Of a stretch of DNA of 52,176 bases, positions 35,913 to 44,233 are shown one piece after another. The notes beneath the pieces are model-generated. The model was not told the DNA's origin and did not search any database. It saw only the letters and a list, made by a program, of their open reading frames with translations. The translations under genes were made by a program, and so were the position numbers. Source of the DNA: Pyrinomonadaceae bacterium. Its GTDB lineage: Bacteria; Acidobacteriota; Blastocatellia; Pyrinomonadales; Pyrinomonadaceae. The first letter of the stretch is position 1, and each line of letters opens with the position of its first letter. Location of the stretch: contig JAICGZ010000007.1 of assembly GCA_025922875.1 (NCBI GenBank), positions 1-52,176 on the forward strand, written 5' to 3'.

Positions 35913-37097
35913 TTAACTTTCTTTCGCGGCTAAAACTCTCTCAATCAAATCACTAACCCACTCCGCACGCGCGTCCCACGTGCCGCCGGCTACAGCAGCC
36001 TGGCGTCTTTTAGCATTGGCGGGATCGTTGTCGTGAAGCGCTTCCTCGACGAGCCGGATGAAGTCGTTTCGCGTGCGCCCGATGCGAAGCACGTCTCGCA
36101 TCGGCTCGTATTCGGGTAATGGCGAAATGACTACCGGCTTTCCGGTCGCAAGGTATTCGCGAACCTTGATCGCCGAGCCATAGCTCGTAAAAGACTGCTC
36201 AGTTTCCCATGGCAACACGCAAACGTCGAATCCCGCGGCATACGCGGGCAGATCTGCATACGCTACTGGCGGCAAAAAGTGCACATTCGGCAACTCTTCA
36301 ATGTCGAGCCCGCGTGATTTGTTTCCAATGAAGATCCATTGCCACTGCGGACGCTCGCGTGAGGCGCGCTTGATCAACTCCTGGTCGACCAGCCAGGGTT
36401 CCACCGCGCCAAAGTAACCCAAACGCGGTCGCGGGATCTTAGCAATCTCAGGAGCAACATCGATGTTCCCGTTACCGACGTGCCGCCAATGATCGTAATC
36501 GACACCCTGTTCGAGCAAGTGCGACCGTTCACGTCCTCGCGTGGCTTCGTTAAAAAGTTTTCGACCGGAATAGAAAACCAGGTCGGCGGCGTCGATGGCC
36601 TGTTCGTGCAGGCGGCGTATCAATGCCGGATTGGTAGCGTGATCCATCGTATTCGCATCATACTTGTCCGACACGTGATAGACCACTGCCGATTCGTCAA
36701 GCGCACCAATCATGCCGGCGGCAGTGGGAATGGCGATCCAGAGAATCGGGTTTGTGAGTCCGCGGCTGCGGGCGAGACGCTTGATCTGCGCCGCAATCAT
36801 GCGACGATTAATTGAGCGCGCGGCGGCAGTGCCAAAGAACGGTAAACTCGCGGGCGAGACAACTGTGATGCCTTCGTTTGTTTGCCGAGCGAGCTTCGAA
36901 TAACTGCCGAGCTTGCGTTTGATTCGTGGTAGTAGATCTTTGTGGGCCAGGCCCGGAAGGCCCATCGAGATGGAGTTAACAAAGATCACCTTGTTGCCGG
37001 CGCGCGCGAATTTGCGCATCAGGTGGGCCTTGGAATGCGGGTGGTGATACCACCAGTCTTCCCCGCCAAAACAGATTATCGATCGATCGCGTAACAT
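35913..37097 (-). CDS. Family 1/4-type glycosyltransferase
   Basis: Start set to ATG 37097 (MLRDRSIICFGGEDWWYHHP); the 16 extra codons of the track come from a repeat. 394 residues. GT-B fold: the N-terminal half contains KAHLMRKFARAGNKVIFVNS, and the C-terminal half has LGYFGAVEPWLVDQELI and the sugar-nucleotide region SYGSAIKVREYLATGKPVV with the family's conserved acidic/Gly pattern. Probably transfers a sugar to the growing glycan on the cytoplasmic face. Divergent from the membrane protein gene, whose start is only 11 bp away. Confidence 0.87.
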   Translation of the reverse strand: MLRDRSIICFGGEDWWYHHPHSKAHLMRKFARAGNKVIFVNSISMGLPGLAHKDLLPRIKRKLGSYSKLARQTNEGITVVSPASLPFFGTAAARSINRRMIAAQIKRLARSRGLTNPILWIAIPTAAGMIGALDESAVVYHVSDKYDANTMDHATNPALIRRLHEQAIDAADLVFYSGRKLFNEATRGRERSHLLEQGVDYDHWRHVGNGNIDVAPEIAKIPRPRLGYFGAVEPWLVDQELIKRASRERPQWQWIFIGNKSRGLDIEELPNVHFLPPVAYADLPAYAAGFDVCVLPWETEQSFTSYGSAIKVREYLATGKPVVISPLPEYEPMRDVLRIGRTRNDFIRLVEEALHDNDPANAKRRQAAVAGGTWDARAEWVSDLIERVLAAKES

Positions 37098-37102
37098 CTT
37101 CA

Positions 37103-37138
37103 GACAGGATGTACAGGATTCTACAGGATCTACAAGAT
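37103..37138. repeat. Family F arm, left of the membrane protein gene
   Basis: GACAGGATGTACAGGATTCT continuing to CAAGAT. It contains the ATG of the gene at 37109, so MYRILQDLQDK is repeat-encoded. The matching inverted arm is at 38611-38627. Confidence 0.7.
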
Positions 37139-38617
37139 AAATCATGGCTTCTCTCTGTTGCCATCGCCATCATCTATCTCGCATTCCCAACCCGTGTTTA
37201 TTACTGGGACGGAATCACGTTCGCGCAGGCAATCGAAGATGCTGCGAGCCTCAACCCTGCTTTAGTTCATCCCAACCATCTCATCTATAACTTCGTCGGA
37301 TACATCTTTTACAAACTTCTGCGCGCGTTCGGATTTGAACTTAGAGCCGTCACGGCGTTGCAAATACTGAACAGTCTTCTCAGTGCAGCTTGTGCGGGAG
37401 TGATGTTCGCCATCTTGAGCAAGACGCTGCGGTCGCTGTATCTCTCAGTCAGCCTCACGTTGCTGTTCGCATTCTCTGCAACGTGGTGGCGGTTTTCCAC
37501 GGATGCAAATGCTTACATTCCGAGCGTGCTTTTCATGGCTCTGAGTTTTTACCTGGTTCTGCCGCATCACAAGGCAAGACCGCTGCTGCTCGCGGTAACT
37601 TTCTTCATCAGCATGGCCTTTCACCAACTCGCGGTCGTGATGTTTCCAGTTCTCGCGCTCGGTGTCTATTTGCAGGATCGACAACTGTTGCCGAAGCGAC
37701 GCGCACTTAACGCACTTTTGTTTTCAATTGTAGCGGCGGTTTTGATCGTCGCGACTTATGCATACTTCTTTTATGCGGCCACGGGTTCGTTTGACGTTCG
37801 GAGATTACTTAGCTGGACCGCTTCTTATTCGCCGGATGCTGAGACGAAGTTTGCCTTTTGGTCCAACCTGCAATACTCCTTGCGCGGGCAGGTGCGACTC
37901 TTCTTCGGAGGCAGATTCAATTTACTCCGCGGTCTTTGGAATCCTTTGATTATTGTGCTGCTGGCCTGCTTAATACTTGCAGTGCTGTGGGTCATCTTCG
38001 TAGCGTTGAAAAAGTTAACGCGACTTCGCGGAGCAAGGGAATTCAGGTTGGAGGCGCAGCAGAAGACTGTGCTTTTACTTTCACTCGTATGGGCGATCGT
38101 ATACCTCGTATTCCTGTTTTTCTGGCTGCCGCAGAATACTTTCTACCGCGTCTTTTATCTGCCTCCGTTGATTCTGCTTCTCGGGCTTGCAACATCATCT
38201 TTCAAACAGCAAGTTTCGCGGGTCTGGGGATTGGCGGCATTCGTCGTTGCGGTGGGTCTGGCAAATTTTCTTTTTCTTATCTACCCGTTTTCACATGTAG
38301 AGAAGTATCCGCCGCTGGCGTTTGCGTTGCAGATGAATCGTGAGTGGCCGCCGGGCACGGTGATCTACTATGGCGCGGTGAACTCGGATGCAGGGCTTGT
38401 GCGTTACTTCAATCCCGCGACGCATTGGAAGCTGCTCGATCCGAAATCACTCGACGTTCTCGAGCACGCTGCATGGTTAGAAACAACCGCCATCAAGCAA
38501 CTCGCTTCAACAGCTGAAGGTGCTCGCTGGCTCGAAACGCACACTCGAAAAAAAACGCTCAAAGAACTAAACGACGGCGCTTATGAAATTCGCTTTGTTC
38601 AGGTCGGGCCATCTTGA
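37109..38617 (+). CDS. Multi-pass membrane protein, probable glycan-related transferase
   Basis: 502 residues with about ten hydrophobic segments (for example WLLSVAIAIIYLAFPT, PLIIVLLACLILAVLWVIFV) and a soluble C-terminal tail of about 115 residues. The first loop YYWDGITFAQAIEDA has the acidic residue expected for GT-C-type transferases; family membership is not certain. The only gene on the plus strand in this locus. The first 11 residues are encoded by a family F arm, and the stop codon lies in the opposite arm. A Wzy-like polymerase role is conceivable but unsupported. Confidence 0.7.
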   Translation: MYRILQDLQDKSWLLSVAIAIIYLAFPTRVYYWDGITFAQAIEDAASLNPALVHPNHLIYNFVGYIFYKLLRAFGFELRAVTALQILNSLLSAACAGVMFAILSKTLRSLYLSVSLTLLFAFSATWWRFSTDANAYIPSVLFMALSFYLVLPHHKARPLLLAVTFFISMAFHQLAVVMFPVLALGVYLQDRQLLPKRRALNALLFSIVAAVLIVATYAYFFYAATGSFDVRRLLSWTASYSPDAETKFAFWSNLQYSLRGQVRLFFGGRFNLLRGLWNPLIIVLLACLILAVLWVIFVALKKLTRLRGAREFRLEAQQKTVLLLSLVWAIVYLVFLFFWLPQNTFYRVFYLPPLILLLGLATSSFKQQVSRVWGLAAFVVAVGLANFLFLIYPFSHVEKYPPLAFALQMNREWPPGTVIYYGAVNSDAGLVRYFNPATHWKLLDPKSLDVLEHAAWLETTAIKQLASTAEGARWLETHTRKKTLKELNDGAYEIRFVQVGPS

Positions 38618-38627
38618 AAATCCTGTC
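38611..38627. repeat. Family F arm, right of the membrane protein gene
   Basis: ATCTTGAAAATCCTGTC is the inverted counterpart of the ends of the 37103-37138 arm. It contains the stop codon of the plus-strand gene and touches the stop of the minus-strand methyltransferase. Confidence 0.6.
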
Positions 38628-39364
38628 TAATGCTTTCGTCGCGCCACACAAAGTCCAGAGACACCAAACGGCAAATTCATATATCTCAAGATCGAACTCT
38701 CCACGCCAAACAACTTGCCTAACACGCCATTCAACGCCGTCACGTTGATATTGTTCTCAGTCGCCGCTTTTATTCCCGTCAAGCGCATCAACTTTCTGAT
38801 CACCAGGATCGGCAGGAAGAACGTGATATTCGCGTAAGTGGTCCTTTCGATCTCGAACCCGGCCCGCTCCAGTACACGCCGCAATTCAGGTAAACGGTAA
38901 CGACGGCGATGATTGCTGACGTCATCCTGGACGCCCCACAGGAACATGAACGTCGGTACAAACAGCAGCACACGTCCGCCCGGTCGCAGCACTCGTCGCA
39001 TTTCACTCAAGCCCCCGAGATCGTCATCCATGTGTTCGACAACGTCGAACGCAGTGACGAGATCAAACGTGCCGTCGTCGTAAGGAAGTTCTTCACCGGC
39101 TCCTAATCTCACCTTGTCGAGCCCACGTTCTCGACAAAACGCGAGCGCATCTTCAGAGATATCGACGCCCTCTGCGTCCCCATACTTGGAAAGCATGAGG
39201 AGGTTCGCGCCGGTGCCACATCCAACATCGAGAATCCGCGGCCGTCGATCGGTCACCTCACGACAAATCTCTTCCACGAACCCGGCGAGGATCTTGCGCC
39301 TGCCAGTGTGCCACCAGTGCGATTGCTCCACGCGAAAGAGGATCGGATAGGTGTGCTCCATCAT
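38627..39364 (-). CDS. Class I SAM-dependent methyltransferase
   Basis: Start placed at ATG 39364 (MMEHTYPILFRVEQSHWWHT, a usual beginning for this group), not TTG 39445, which lies in repeat sequence; 245 residues. SAM motif I is ILDVGCGTGANLLMLSKYG, with acidic motif II GVDISEDALAF and LVTAFDVVEHMDDD. The C-terminal third has two hydrophobic stretches (ITFFLPILVIRKLM). Likely modifies a sugar, lipid carrier or glycan end; target unknown. No clear ribosome site. Confidence 0.87.
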   Translation of the reverse strand: MMEHTYPILFRVEQSHWWHTGRRKILAGFVEEICREVTDRRPRILDVGCGTGANLLMLSKYGDAEGVDISEDALAFCRERGLDKVRLGAGEELPYDDGTFDLVTAFDVVEHMDDDLGGLSEMRRVLRPGGRVLLFVPTFMFLWGVQDDVSNHRRRYRLPELRRVLERAGFEIERTTYANITFFLPILVIRKLMRLTGIKAATENNINVTALNGVLGKLFGVESSILRYMNLPFGVSGLCVARRKH

Positions 39365-39436
39365 CTCGCGCGGGAGCGTATTGGCGATGTTTTTTAAGTC
39401 AGAGTTAATCAAGATGCGTGTACCGTTCGGTATTGT

Positions 39437-39584
39437 CTCGCGCAAAGGCGCAAAGACGCAAAGAAAGACGCCAAGTTGGTAGTGATGCAGTTTGAGTTTA
39501 GCGCCTCAAACTGCATCACTACTCGCCAAGTCAAGTAAGCTTTCCTTTGCGCCTTTCTCCGCGCCTTTGCGCCTTTGCGCGAAA
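39437..39584. repeat. Family A palindrome with a second palindrome inserted in it
   Basis: Left arm CGCGCAAAGGCGCAAAGACG and right arm ending CGCCTTTGCGCCTTTGCGCG are inverted family A arms. The loop is enlarged by the 47-bp insertion at 39477-39523. The right arm encodes the C-terminus (FRAKAQRRGERRKGKLT) of the neighbouring GT39-like gene. Confidence 0.85.
39477..39523. mobile_element. 47-bp palindromic insertion flanked by an 8-bp direct repeat
   Basis: GTAGTGATGCAGTTTGAG (39479-39496) and its exact reverse complement (39505-39522) form an 18-bp stem with an 8-nt loop. The sequence CGCCAAGT occurs on both sides (39469-39476 and 39524-39531), as expected for a target-site duplication. No coding capacity. 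Confidence 0.65.
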
Positions 39585-40913
39585 CAACATCTCAATCCCT
39601 AACCCTGCAAAGACAATCAACACCCCATGCATCGGCAGCACGTAACGTATCTCCGTGTGTGCAGCGGTGCCTGGCACAAGATAATAAATTACTGTTACGA
39701 GTAATAATCCGCTTAGCCTCCAATCCTGACGCGCGGCGACGTAGATTCCAAACGCAGCGAGCGGCAGAAACAGGTATCTCATGACACTTTGTATCATTCC
39801 CAGCAAGTTAACTCCCGCCGCAACCAGTCCTCCATGCCACTGCGGCGGCAAACACTTACTGCTCGTCACGTTGATTCCGCTGCTACCAGAGTACGGCGCC
39901 GGATCTCCCGCAACCTTCAGCATGCCCCACATTCGCCCGAACATCACACCCACATACCAGATTGGATGTTGCCGGATAAAAGCGATCGACTCGCGCACGC
40001 GTTCGCGGTCGCGTCGAATTCCATCAGGCCACTGAAGCTCGGCATCGGGCGGCAAGTTCATCTTCGTCCGATCGTGTTCCAGCATCTTATCGTCGCCGAA
40101 ACGGAATCCGTTCTTTCTGCCAAACTCAGTTTCGCCAAGCCCTTCCCACACGTTCGCACCGATCGTTCCTCCGGTCGCCGTGAAGTCGGGGAAGACGAGG
40201 TAATTACGTATCACGATCGGAGCGATCACCACGATAGTGCCGAGGAGAACCGCGGTGCTCAACTTTAGTCTCACTGGCGATGTTGCTTTAACAAACGCGA
40301 GCAAGGCGATGGCCCAACCTACACACAAGTACCACGGGTTCACGCGAAGCCAGCACGCAATTCCGAGCAGCAAGCCTGCCCCGAGCGCGAGCCGGACGTG
40401 CTTGTGTTGCAGAGCAAGAAGCAGCAGCCAGTTACCACCGAGCACAAACCATGTCGCCGGCAGATCGGCTGACGGGTATGCCGCATACATCGCAAACAAT
40501 GGCGACAGTGCGACGAGAAAGCTGCTCGCGATTGCCGCGCGCCAACTGAATGCAGTAAACGCGATCCCTCCGATTAGCAGGAACGAAAGAAGTAGATCGG
40601 CGAGCCACAGTACAAGCTGAACTGAGTAAGCCGAATGATCTCCGGAGACTTTGTAGATAAGCGCAACTAGCGCGGGAAATGCAGGTGGATACTGGACCAG
40701 GTCCGTGCGGGTTGGATCGTCAATCCAGAAGAGTTTTTGGCGACCGTCGAGGATGGCGCGCGCCTGCCGATCAAATTTCGCGTACGAGCCAACCTGGAAC
40801 CACGCCTGATCGTTGAGATGCGCGTGCATGAACTGAAACGTGAGGACGCGCACGCTAATCGCGATTAGCAGTAACGCAGAGACTGTCAGGAGTTGTTTTC
40901 GATTGATCCGCAA
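39531..40913 (-). CDS. GT39-like (ArnT/PMT-type) membrane glycosyltransferase
   Basis: 460 residues, about ten hydrophobic segments. The N-terminal region resembles dolichyl-/undecaprenyl-phosphate-sugar transferases: LTFQFMHAHLNDQAWFQVGS, then DLVQYPPAFPALVALIYKV. Such proteins take a sugar from a polyprenyl phosphate in the outer leaflet. The last 17 residues (FRAKAQRRGERRKGKLT), a basic tail after the final membrane helix, are encoded by a family A repeat arm. The native C-terminus has probably been lost or extended. Confidence 0.8.
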   Translation of the reverse strand: MRINRKQLLTVSALLLIAISVRVLTFQFMHAHLNDQAWFQVGSYAKFDRQARAILDGRQKLFWIDDPTRTDLVQYPPAFPALVALIYKVSGDHSAYSVQLVLWLADLLLSFLLIGGIAFTAFSWRAAIASSFLVALSPLFAMYAAYPSADLPATWFVLGGNWLLLLALQHKHVRLALGAGLLLGIACWLRVNPWYLCVGWAIALLAFVKATSPVRLKLSTAVLLGTIVVIAPIVIRNYLVFPDFTATGGTIGANVWEGLGETEFGRKNGFRFGDDKMLEHDRTKMNLPPDAELQWPDGIRRDRERVRESIAFIRQHPIWYVGVMFGRMWGMLKVAGDPAPYSGSSGINVTSSKCLPPQWHGGLVAAGVNLLGMIQSVMRYLFLPLAAFGIYVAARQDWRLSGLLLVTVIYYLVPGTAAHTEIRYVLPMHGVLIVFAGLGIEMLFRAKAQRRGERRKGKLT

Positions 40914-40926
40914 ACCCTAACCGATA

Positions 40927-40988
40927 TTTCCCGCAAAGGCGCAAAGATGTAAAGGAGAACTTTGCTGCCTTTGCGCCTTTGCGGGAAA
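40927..40988. repeat. Family A palindrome, perfect copy
   Basis: TTTCCCGCAAAGGCGCAAAG (40927-40946) and its exact reverse complement (40969-40988), 20-bp perfect arms with a 22-nt spacer. Between the methyltransferase remnant and the GT39-like gene. Confidence 0.92.
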
Positions 40989-40993
40989 CTGCT

Positions 40994-41215
40994 TTACTTA
41001 GTTGCCGTGACGATCACATTCCATCCGATCTTCTGGCGCAGTCTATCAAGTGTTATTTCAGAAATTAGCGGCGAGAGAAAACGCAGTTCAGCGCGTATTG
41101 AATCGAAAAACTCACGCGTGCCCAGCTCGTGCTCGCGATCGTACTCCGCCCCGCAAGGATCCTGTCCCCACTGCTCACGCGCTCTAAGTTTTTCTTCAGC
41201 GAGACTGCTACTCAT
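40994..41215 (-). pseudogene. Remnant of a SAM methyltransferase with its middle deleted
   Basis: An open 73-codon frame. The first 45 residues (REQWGQDPCGAEYDREHELG, then TREFFDSIRAE) look like the N-terminal cap of a class I SAM methyltransferase family of about 300 residues found in glycan loci. The last 28 (SEITLDRLRQKIGWNVIVTA) look like the C-terminal helix and strand of the same family. The SAM-binding core, including the GxGxG motif, is missing, so an in-frame deletion of about 220 residues is inferred. It starts 6 bases after the glycosyltransferase stop. Could be translated but is not expected to be an active enzyme. Confidence 0.65.
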
Positions 41216-41221
41216 ATGCTG

Positions 41222-42877
41222 TCAATCTTGTTTAATCCTATCATCCTGTCCCAATGATTGGTACGCATCAAGCACGCGTTGGGCATTGTGCGTCCACGTA
41301 TGCTCCCTCTCAGCAACCTCTCTCGCCTTTGCGCCAAGCTGCGCCCGCAATCCACCCTCTTCAATCAACCTCACGATCGCCGCCACGAGCTCTTCAACAT
41401 TCCCTGGTTGGACCAGCAACGCGGTCTCACCATCACTAAGCACTTCCCCAATTTGTCCCAGCCGGCTCGCGACGATCGCCTTTCCCATCGCCATGTATTC
41501 AAAAACCTTTGTTGGCGAACCAAAGAACTCACTTCCATCAGCAAGCGGTACATGCGGTGCAACGAGTATGTCACAAGCATCGAGCAACGCCGGTACGCGA
41601 TGGTGGCCCACGGATCCAGTGAAAATCACTTTGCCCGCGCGAGCCTCAGTATCAAGTTCCTTTTCGACTGCTGCATGCAAACTTCCCGTTCCAACCATCA
41701 GAAAACGCACCGCCACATTCGCCGGGATCGATTTGATTGCCTCAGCAAACTTTTCAACGCCGTGCCATGGACCAAACGTTCCGACAAAACCTGCTACCAC
41801 CTCATCGTCATTGATTCCGAGCTTGCGTCGTGTTTCAGCGCCCCCGGCTCCGGGTCGAAAACGTTCCACATCCACGCCATTCGGATTGACGACGATCTTT
41901 TTCCCAGCGACTCCACGCGCTTCGAGATTCCGGCGCTCTACTTCAGAAACAACAAAAATACGCGCCGCGGCGTCAAGGTTCAATCGCTCGTATCGTTCCA
42001 GCAAGTCGAGACTTCCTACGCGGTCCCAGTGTTTGCCGGCCCAAACCTCCGAACCGTTGTACTCGAGAAACAGCGGGCGTTTTGTGCGCAACGCCGCGAC
42101 GACACCTGCCCAACTAAACCGCGCATAGCGTTGATAGATAAAGTCAGGCTGCGCGCGTTCGACTAGCGGAACTGCGCCGCGTGTAAAGACGAGGTTGTTG
42201 TGAATGTCAAACAGCGCGCGTGTACCGCCACCGGGCTGCGGTGGAATGATCGTGAATCGATCATTAGCCGCGTCGAGACCGGCGATGAAATCGTTGCTGA
42301 TGATCTCCACATCGACTCCGAGTGTTTCAAGCGCCTCGACAACCCCTTTAATGTGACTCGCCGCGCCACCCGCCTGTGTGCCTGGTCCAGGCGTGGATCG
42401 AAGATAAACAACCCGCGACGCGTTTTGTAGTGGCGGCCCTCCGCGGCCGCCCCTGTTCGTATTCTTACTTCTCTGAACTTCTTCTTCGAGCCTCGCCAAT
42501 TCACGACGAGACTGGGCAATATCATTAGCGCCTGTCACTGTCTCGCGACTGAGCCTTACAGGCGCGCCGAGCAAAAGATTCGATCGCGATTTTTTAACCA
42601 AAGCCCCGTGAGCATCGAGCATAAGCACTTCGCGCGCACCCGCAAGTGCCCCAAATATCATGAAAAGATTTTGCCCTCGCTGCCATGGCAGCCGTTCGGT
42701 CGCAATCGCAAGAACATCTGGACGAAGAGCGCGCAACGACTTGAGACGCTTGATATGACTGCCTGTCTCGAACTCGGCGCGCGAAATCATTTCGATCGAG
42801 CAGTCGGGGTAAAGTTGGACCAGTTTGTCGTGCCAGCGTGACAAGTCGCCGCTGAGCGCCAGTAGAACAACTTTCAT
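41222..42877 (-). CDS. Family 4 glycosyltransferase with an extra N-terminal domain
   Basis: The track start (43063) runs into the flippase gene. ATG 42877 overlaps the flippase stop as ATGA and begins MKVVLLALSGDLSRWHDKLV; 551 residues. Residues 1-135 form a separate alpha/beta-like domain of unknown function (RPDVLAIATERLPWQRGQNL). Residues 141-152 (NRGGRGGPPLQN) are encoded by a GC-rich family G repeat and form the linker. Residues 155-551 are a GT-B glycosyltransferase with PGPGTQAGGAASHIKGVVEA, VNPNGVDVERFRPG, FVGTFGPWHGVEKFAEA and the nucleotide-sugar motif SPTKVFEYMAMGKAIVAS. Confidence 0.88.
   Translation of the reverse strand: MKVVLLALSGDLSRWHDKLVQLYPDCSIEMISRAEFETGSHIKRLKSLRALRPDVLAIATERLPWQRGQNLFMIFGALAGAREVLMLDAHGALVKKSRSNLLLGAPVRLSRETVTGANDIAQSRRELARLEEEVQRSKNTNRGGRGGPPLQNASRVVYLRSTPGPGTQAGGAASHIKGVVEALETLGVDVEIISNDFIAGLDAANDRFTIIPPQPGGGTRALFDIHNNLVFTRGAVPLVERAQPDFIYQRYARFSWAGVVAALRTKRPLFLEYNGSEVWAGKHWDRVGSLDLLERYERLNLDAAARIFVVSEVERRNLEARGVAGKKIVVNPNGVDVERFRPGAGGAETRRKLGINDDEVVAGFVGTFGPWHGVEKFAEAIKSIPANVAVRFLMVGTGSLHAAVEKELDTEARAGKVIFTGSVGHHRVPALLDACDILVAPHVPLADGSEFFGSPTKVFEYMAMGKAIVASRLGQIGEVLSDGETALLVQPGNVEELVAAIVRLIEEGGLRAQLGAKAREVAEREHTWTHNAQRVLDAYQSLGQDDRIKQD
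42424..42457. repeat. Family G GC-rich repeat arm inside a coding sequence
   Basis: TTGTAGTGGCGGCCCTCCGC and the following GGCCGCCCCT match one arm of the 49313-49389 palindrome. It is translated as the linker NRGGRGGPPLQN of the glycosyltransferase. Confidence 0.8.
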
Positions 42878-44136
42878 CCGCGCAAACTCCCCAGCACAAA
42901 GACCTCGGTGAAAGAGCGTCCAGTGCTGGTGTGAAAGTGCAATGCGACGAGGCCAAAAATCGCCGCGTAACTGATTGTTGAGGCTATCGCGGCGCCCTGG
43001 GCGCCAAATCGTGGCACGAGAGCAAACACGAGTATCAGGTTCAGTGCCAGCGTCGCAAGCCAATACATCGGGATTGCGCGAGGCAGTCCGAGGGCGTTGA
43101 AGTGTTGGACCAGCACAGACTCGAGACCGATCAGGTAAACGCCGGGCAGCAAGATCAGGAGCAACGTCGTTGCGTCGGAAAATGCCGCGCCGTACAGCAC
43201 AGGCAGCAACAGGCTAAACGGCACCGCCGCGAGGCAACACAGGAACATGACGAAGGTCGTGTAGCGGGTGACGAGGCAAGTCGTCTCGCCACGCGCGTCC
43301 TGTTCGGCGGTAACGCGTGGAAAGAGCAGCGTCGCGATCACTCCCGGAAGCAACATCATCAGGAGTCCGAATTGTGAAGCGACGCTGTACACACCGGCCT
43401 CGGCGGCTCCGCGAAAATGATTGACCACCAGGAGATCGGCGCGAAGGATGATGGCGCCGGCGAGAATTGAAACGTGAAACTTAAGCCCGTAGCCGATCAT
43501 GCGTCGCAGGAGAGCCATGTCCGCTCGCCACTCTGAGCGCGCGAGGCTTTTGGCTGAGATGATCAGCAGCGCAGCGACCACAATGCTCACCAGGATGCTG
43601 GCGGCGGTGTTCAGTGTCACGAGCATTTCGAGTCCGCGCTTTAACAGGAGCAGGACCAGCACCGCGTTGATCAGGACAAACGATTGACTGGCGAGATCCA
43701 GCAGGTTGAACTCTTTTACCTTGCCGACTGCGAGCAAAATGTTCAGGCCAATCAATACGATGAGCTGGAATGGAATCGAGATCGATGCGATACGGATCAG
43801 TTCGGGTGAAACGAAGCCAAACCAATCCGTGCGTAGATAAGCTAGAGCACTTAATCCAAGCGCGAGGATCGATCCCGCACCAAGCGCAAAGATTAGTGAA
43901 TTGATTGCAGCGGAGCGAAAGCGCGCCTGGTCCTGTGCGATGAAATACGTGTTTGATGAAGGAAGACCGAAACTTCCGAGCTGAACGATCGTTGCGACAG
44001 CGACATTGATAACCGCTAACTGTCCCAGGCCATCGGCACCCAGCCACCGCGCGACAATGATCCCCGCGACGACGCTGTTGAAGATCATCAACACGCGCGT
44101 CGCAAAGGTCCATGCGACTTTGGATGAAAAACTCAT
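42874..44136 (-). CDS. Wzx-like polysaccharide flippase
   Basis: Start set at ATG 44136 (MSFSSKVAWTFATRVLMIFN); the track start at 44172 lies in repeat-derived sequence. 420 residues with 12 or more hydrophobic segments, opening with VVAGIIVARWLGADGLGQLA, the typical first helices of the MOP-superfamily RfbX/Wzx group, and AAEAGVYSVASQFGLLMMLL at mid-length. It moves undecaprenyl-linked repeat units across the inner membrane. Its stop overlaps the glycosyltransferase start by four bases. Confidence 0.88.
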   Translation of the reverse strand: MSFSSKVAWTFATRVLMIFNSVVAGIIVARWLGADGLGQLAVINVAVATIVQLGSFGLPSSNTYFIAQDQARFRSAAINSLIFALGAGSILALGLSALAYLRTDWFGFVSPELIRIASISIPFQLIVLIGLNILLAVGKVKEFNLLDLASQSFVLINAVLVLLLLKRGLEMLVTLNTAASILVSIVVAALLIISAKSLARSEWRADMALLRRMIGYGLKFHVSILAGAIILRADLLVVNHFRGAAEAGVYSVASQFGLLMMLLPGVIATLLFPRVTAEQDARGETTCLVTRYTTFVMFLCCLAAVPFSLLLPVLYGAAFSDATTLLLILLPGVYLIGLESVLVQHFNALGLPRAIPMYWLATLALNLILVFALVPRFGAQGAAIASTISYAAIFGLVALHFHTSTGRSFTEVFVLGSLRG

Positions 44137-44152
44137 AAGGTCGTTACAAAAA

Positions 44153-44229
44153 TTTTTCCCGCAAAGGCGCAAAGGTGCAAAGAAAGGTTCTTGATTACCT
44201 TTGCTTCCTTTGCGCCTTTGCGGGAAAAA
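44153..44229. repeat. Family A palindrome, perfect 22-bp arms
   Basis: TTTTTCCCGCAAAGGCGCAA with AG (44153-44174) is exactly reverse-complemented at 44208-44229. It lies between the flippase gene and the second AsnB-type gene. Confidence 0.92.
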
Positions 44230-44233
44230 CTCT

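Noticed and set aside
40962-42128. 388-codon plus-strand ORF
   Set aside because: Antisense to the methyltransferase remnant and the family 4 glycosyltransferase, both well supported. The product is Ser/Pro/Arg-rich without recognisable motifs.
42878-43063. N-terminal extension of the glycosyltransferase ORF
   Set aside because: It reads through the end of the flippase gene in another frame; the ATGA overlap at 42877 is the natural start.
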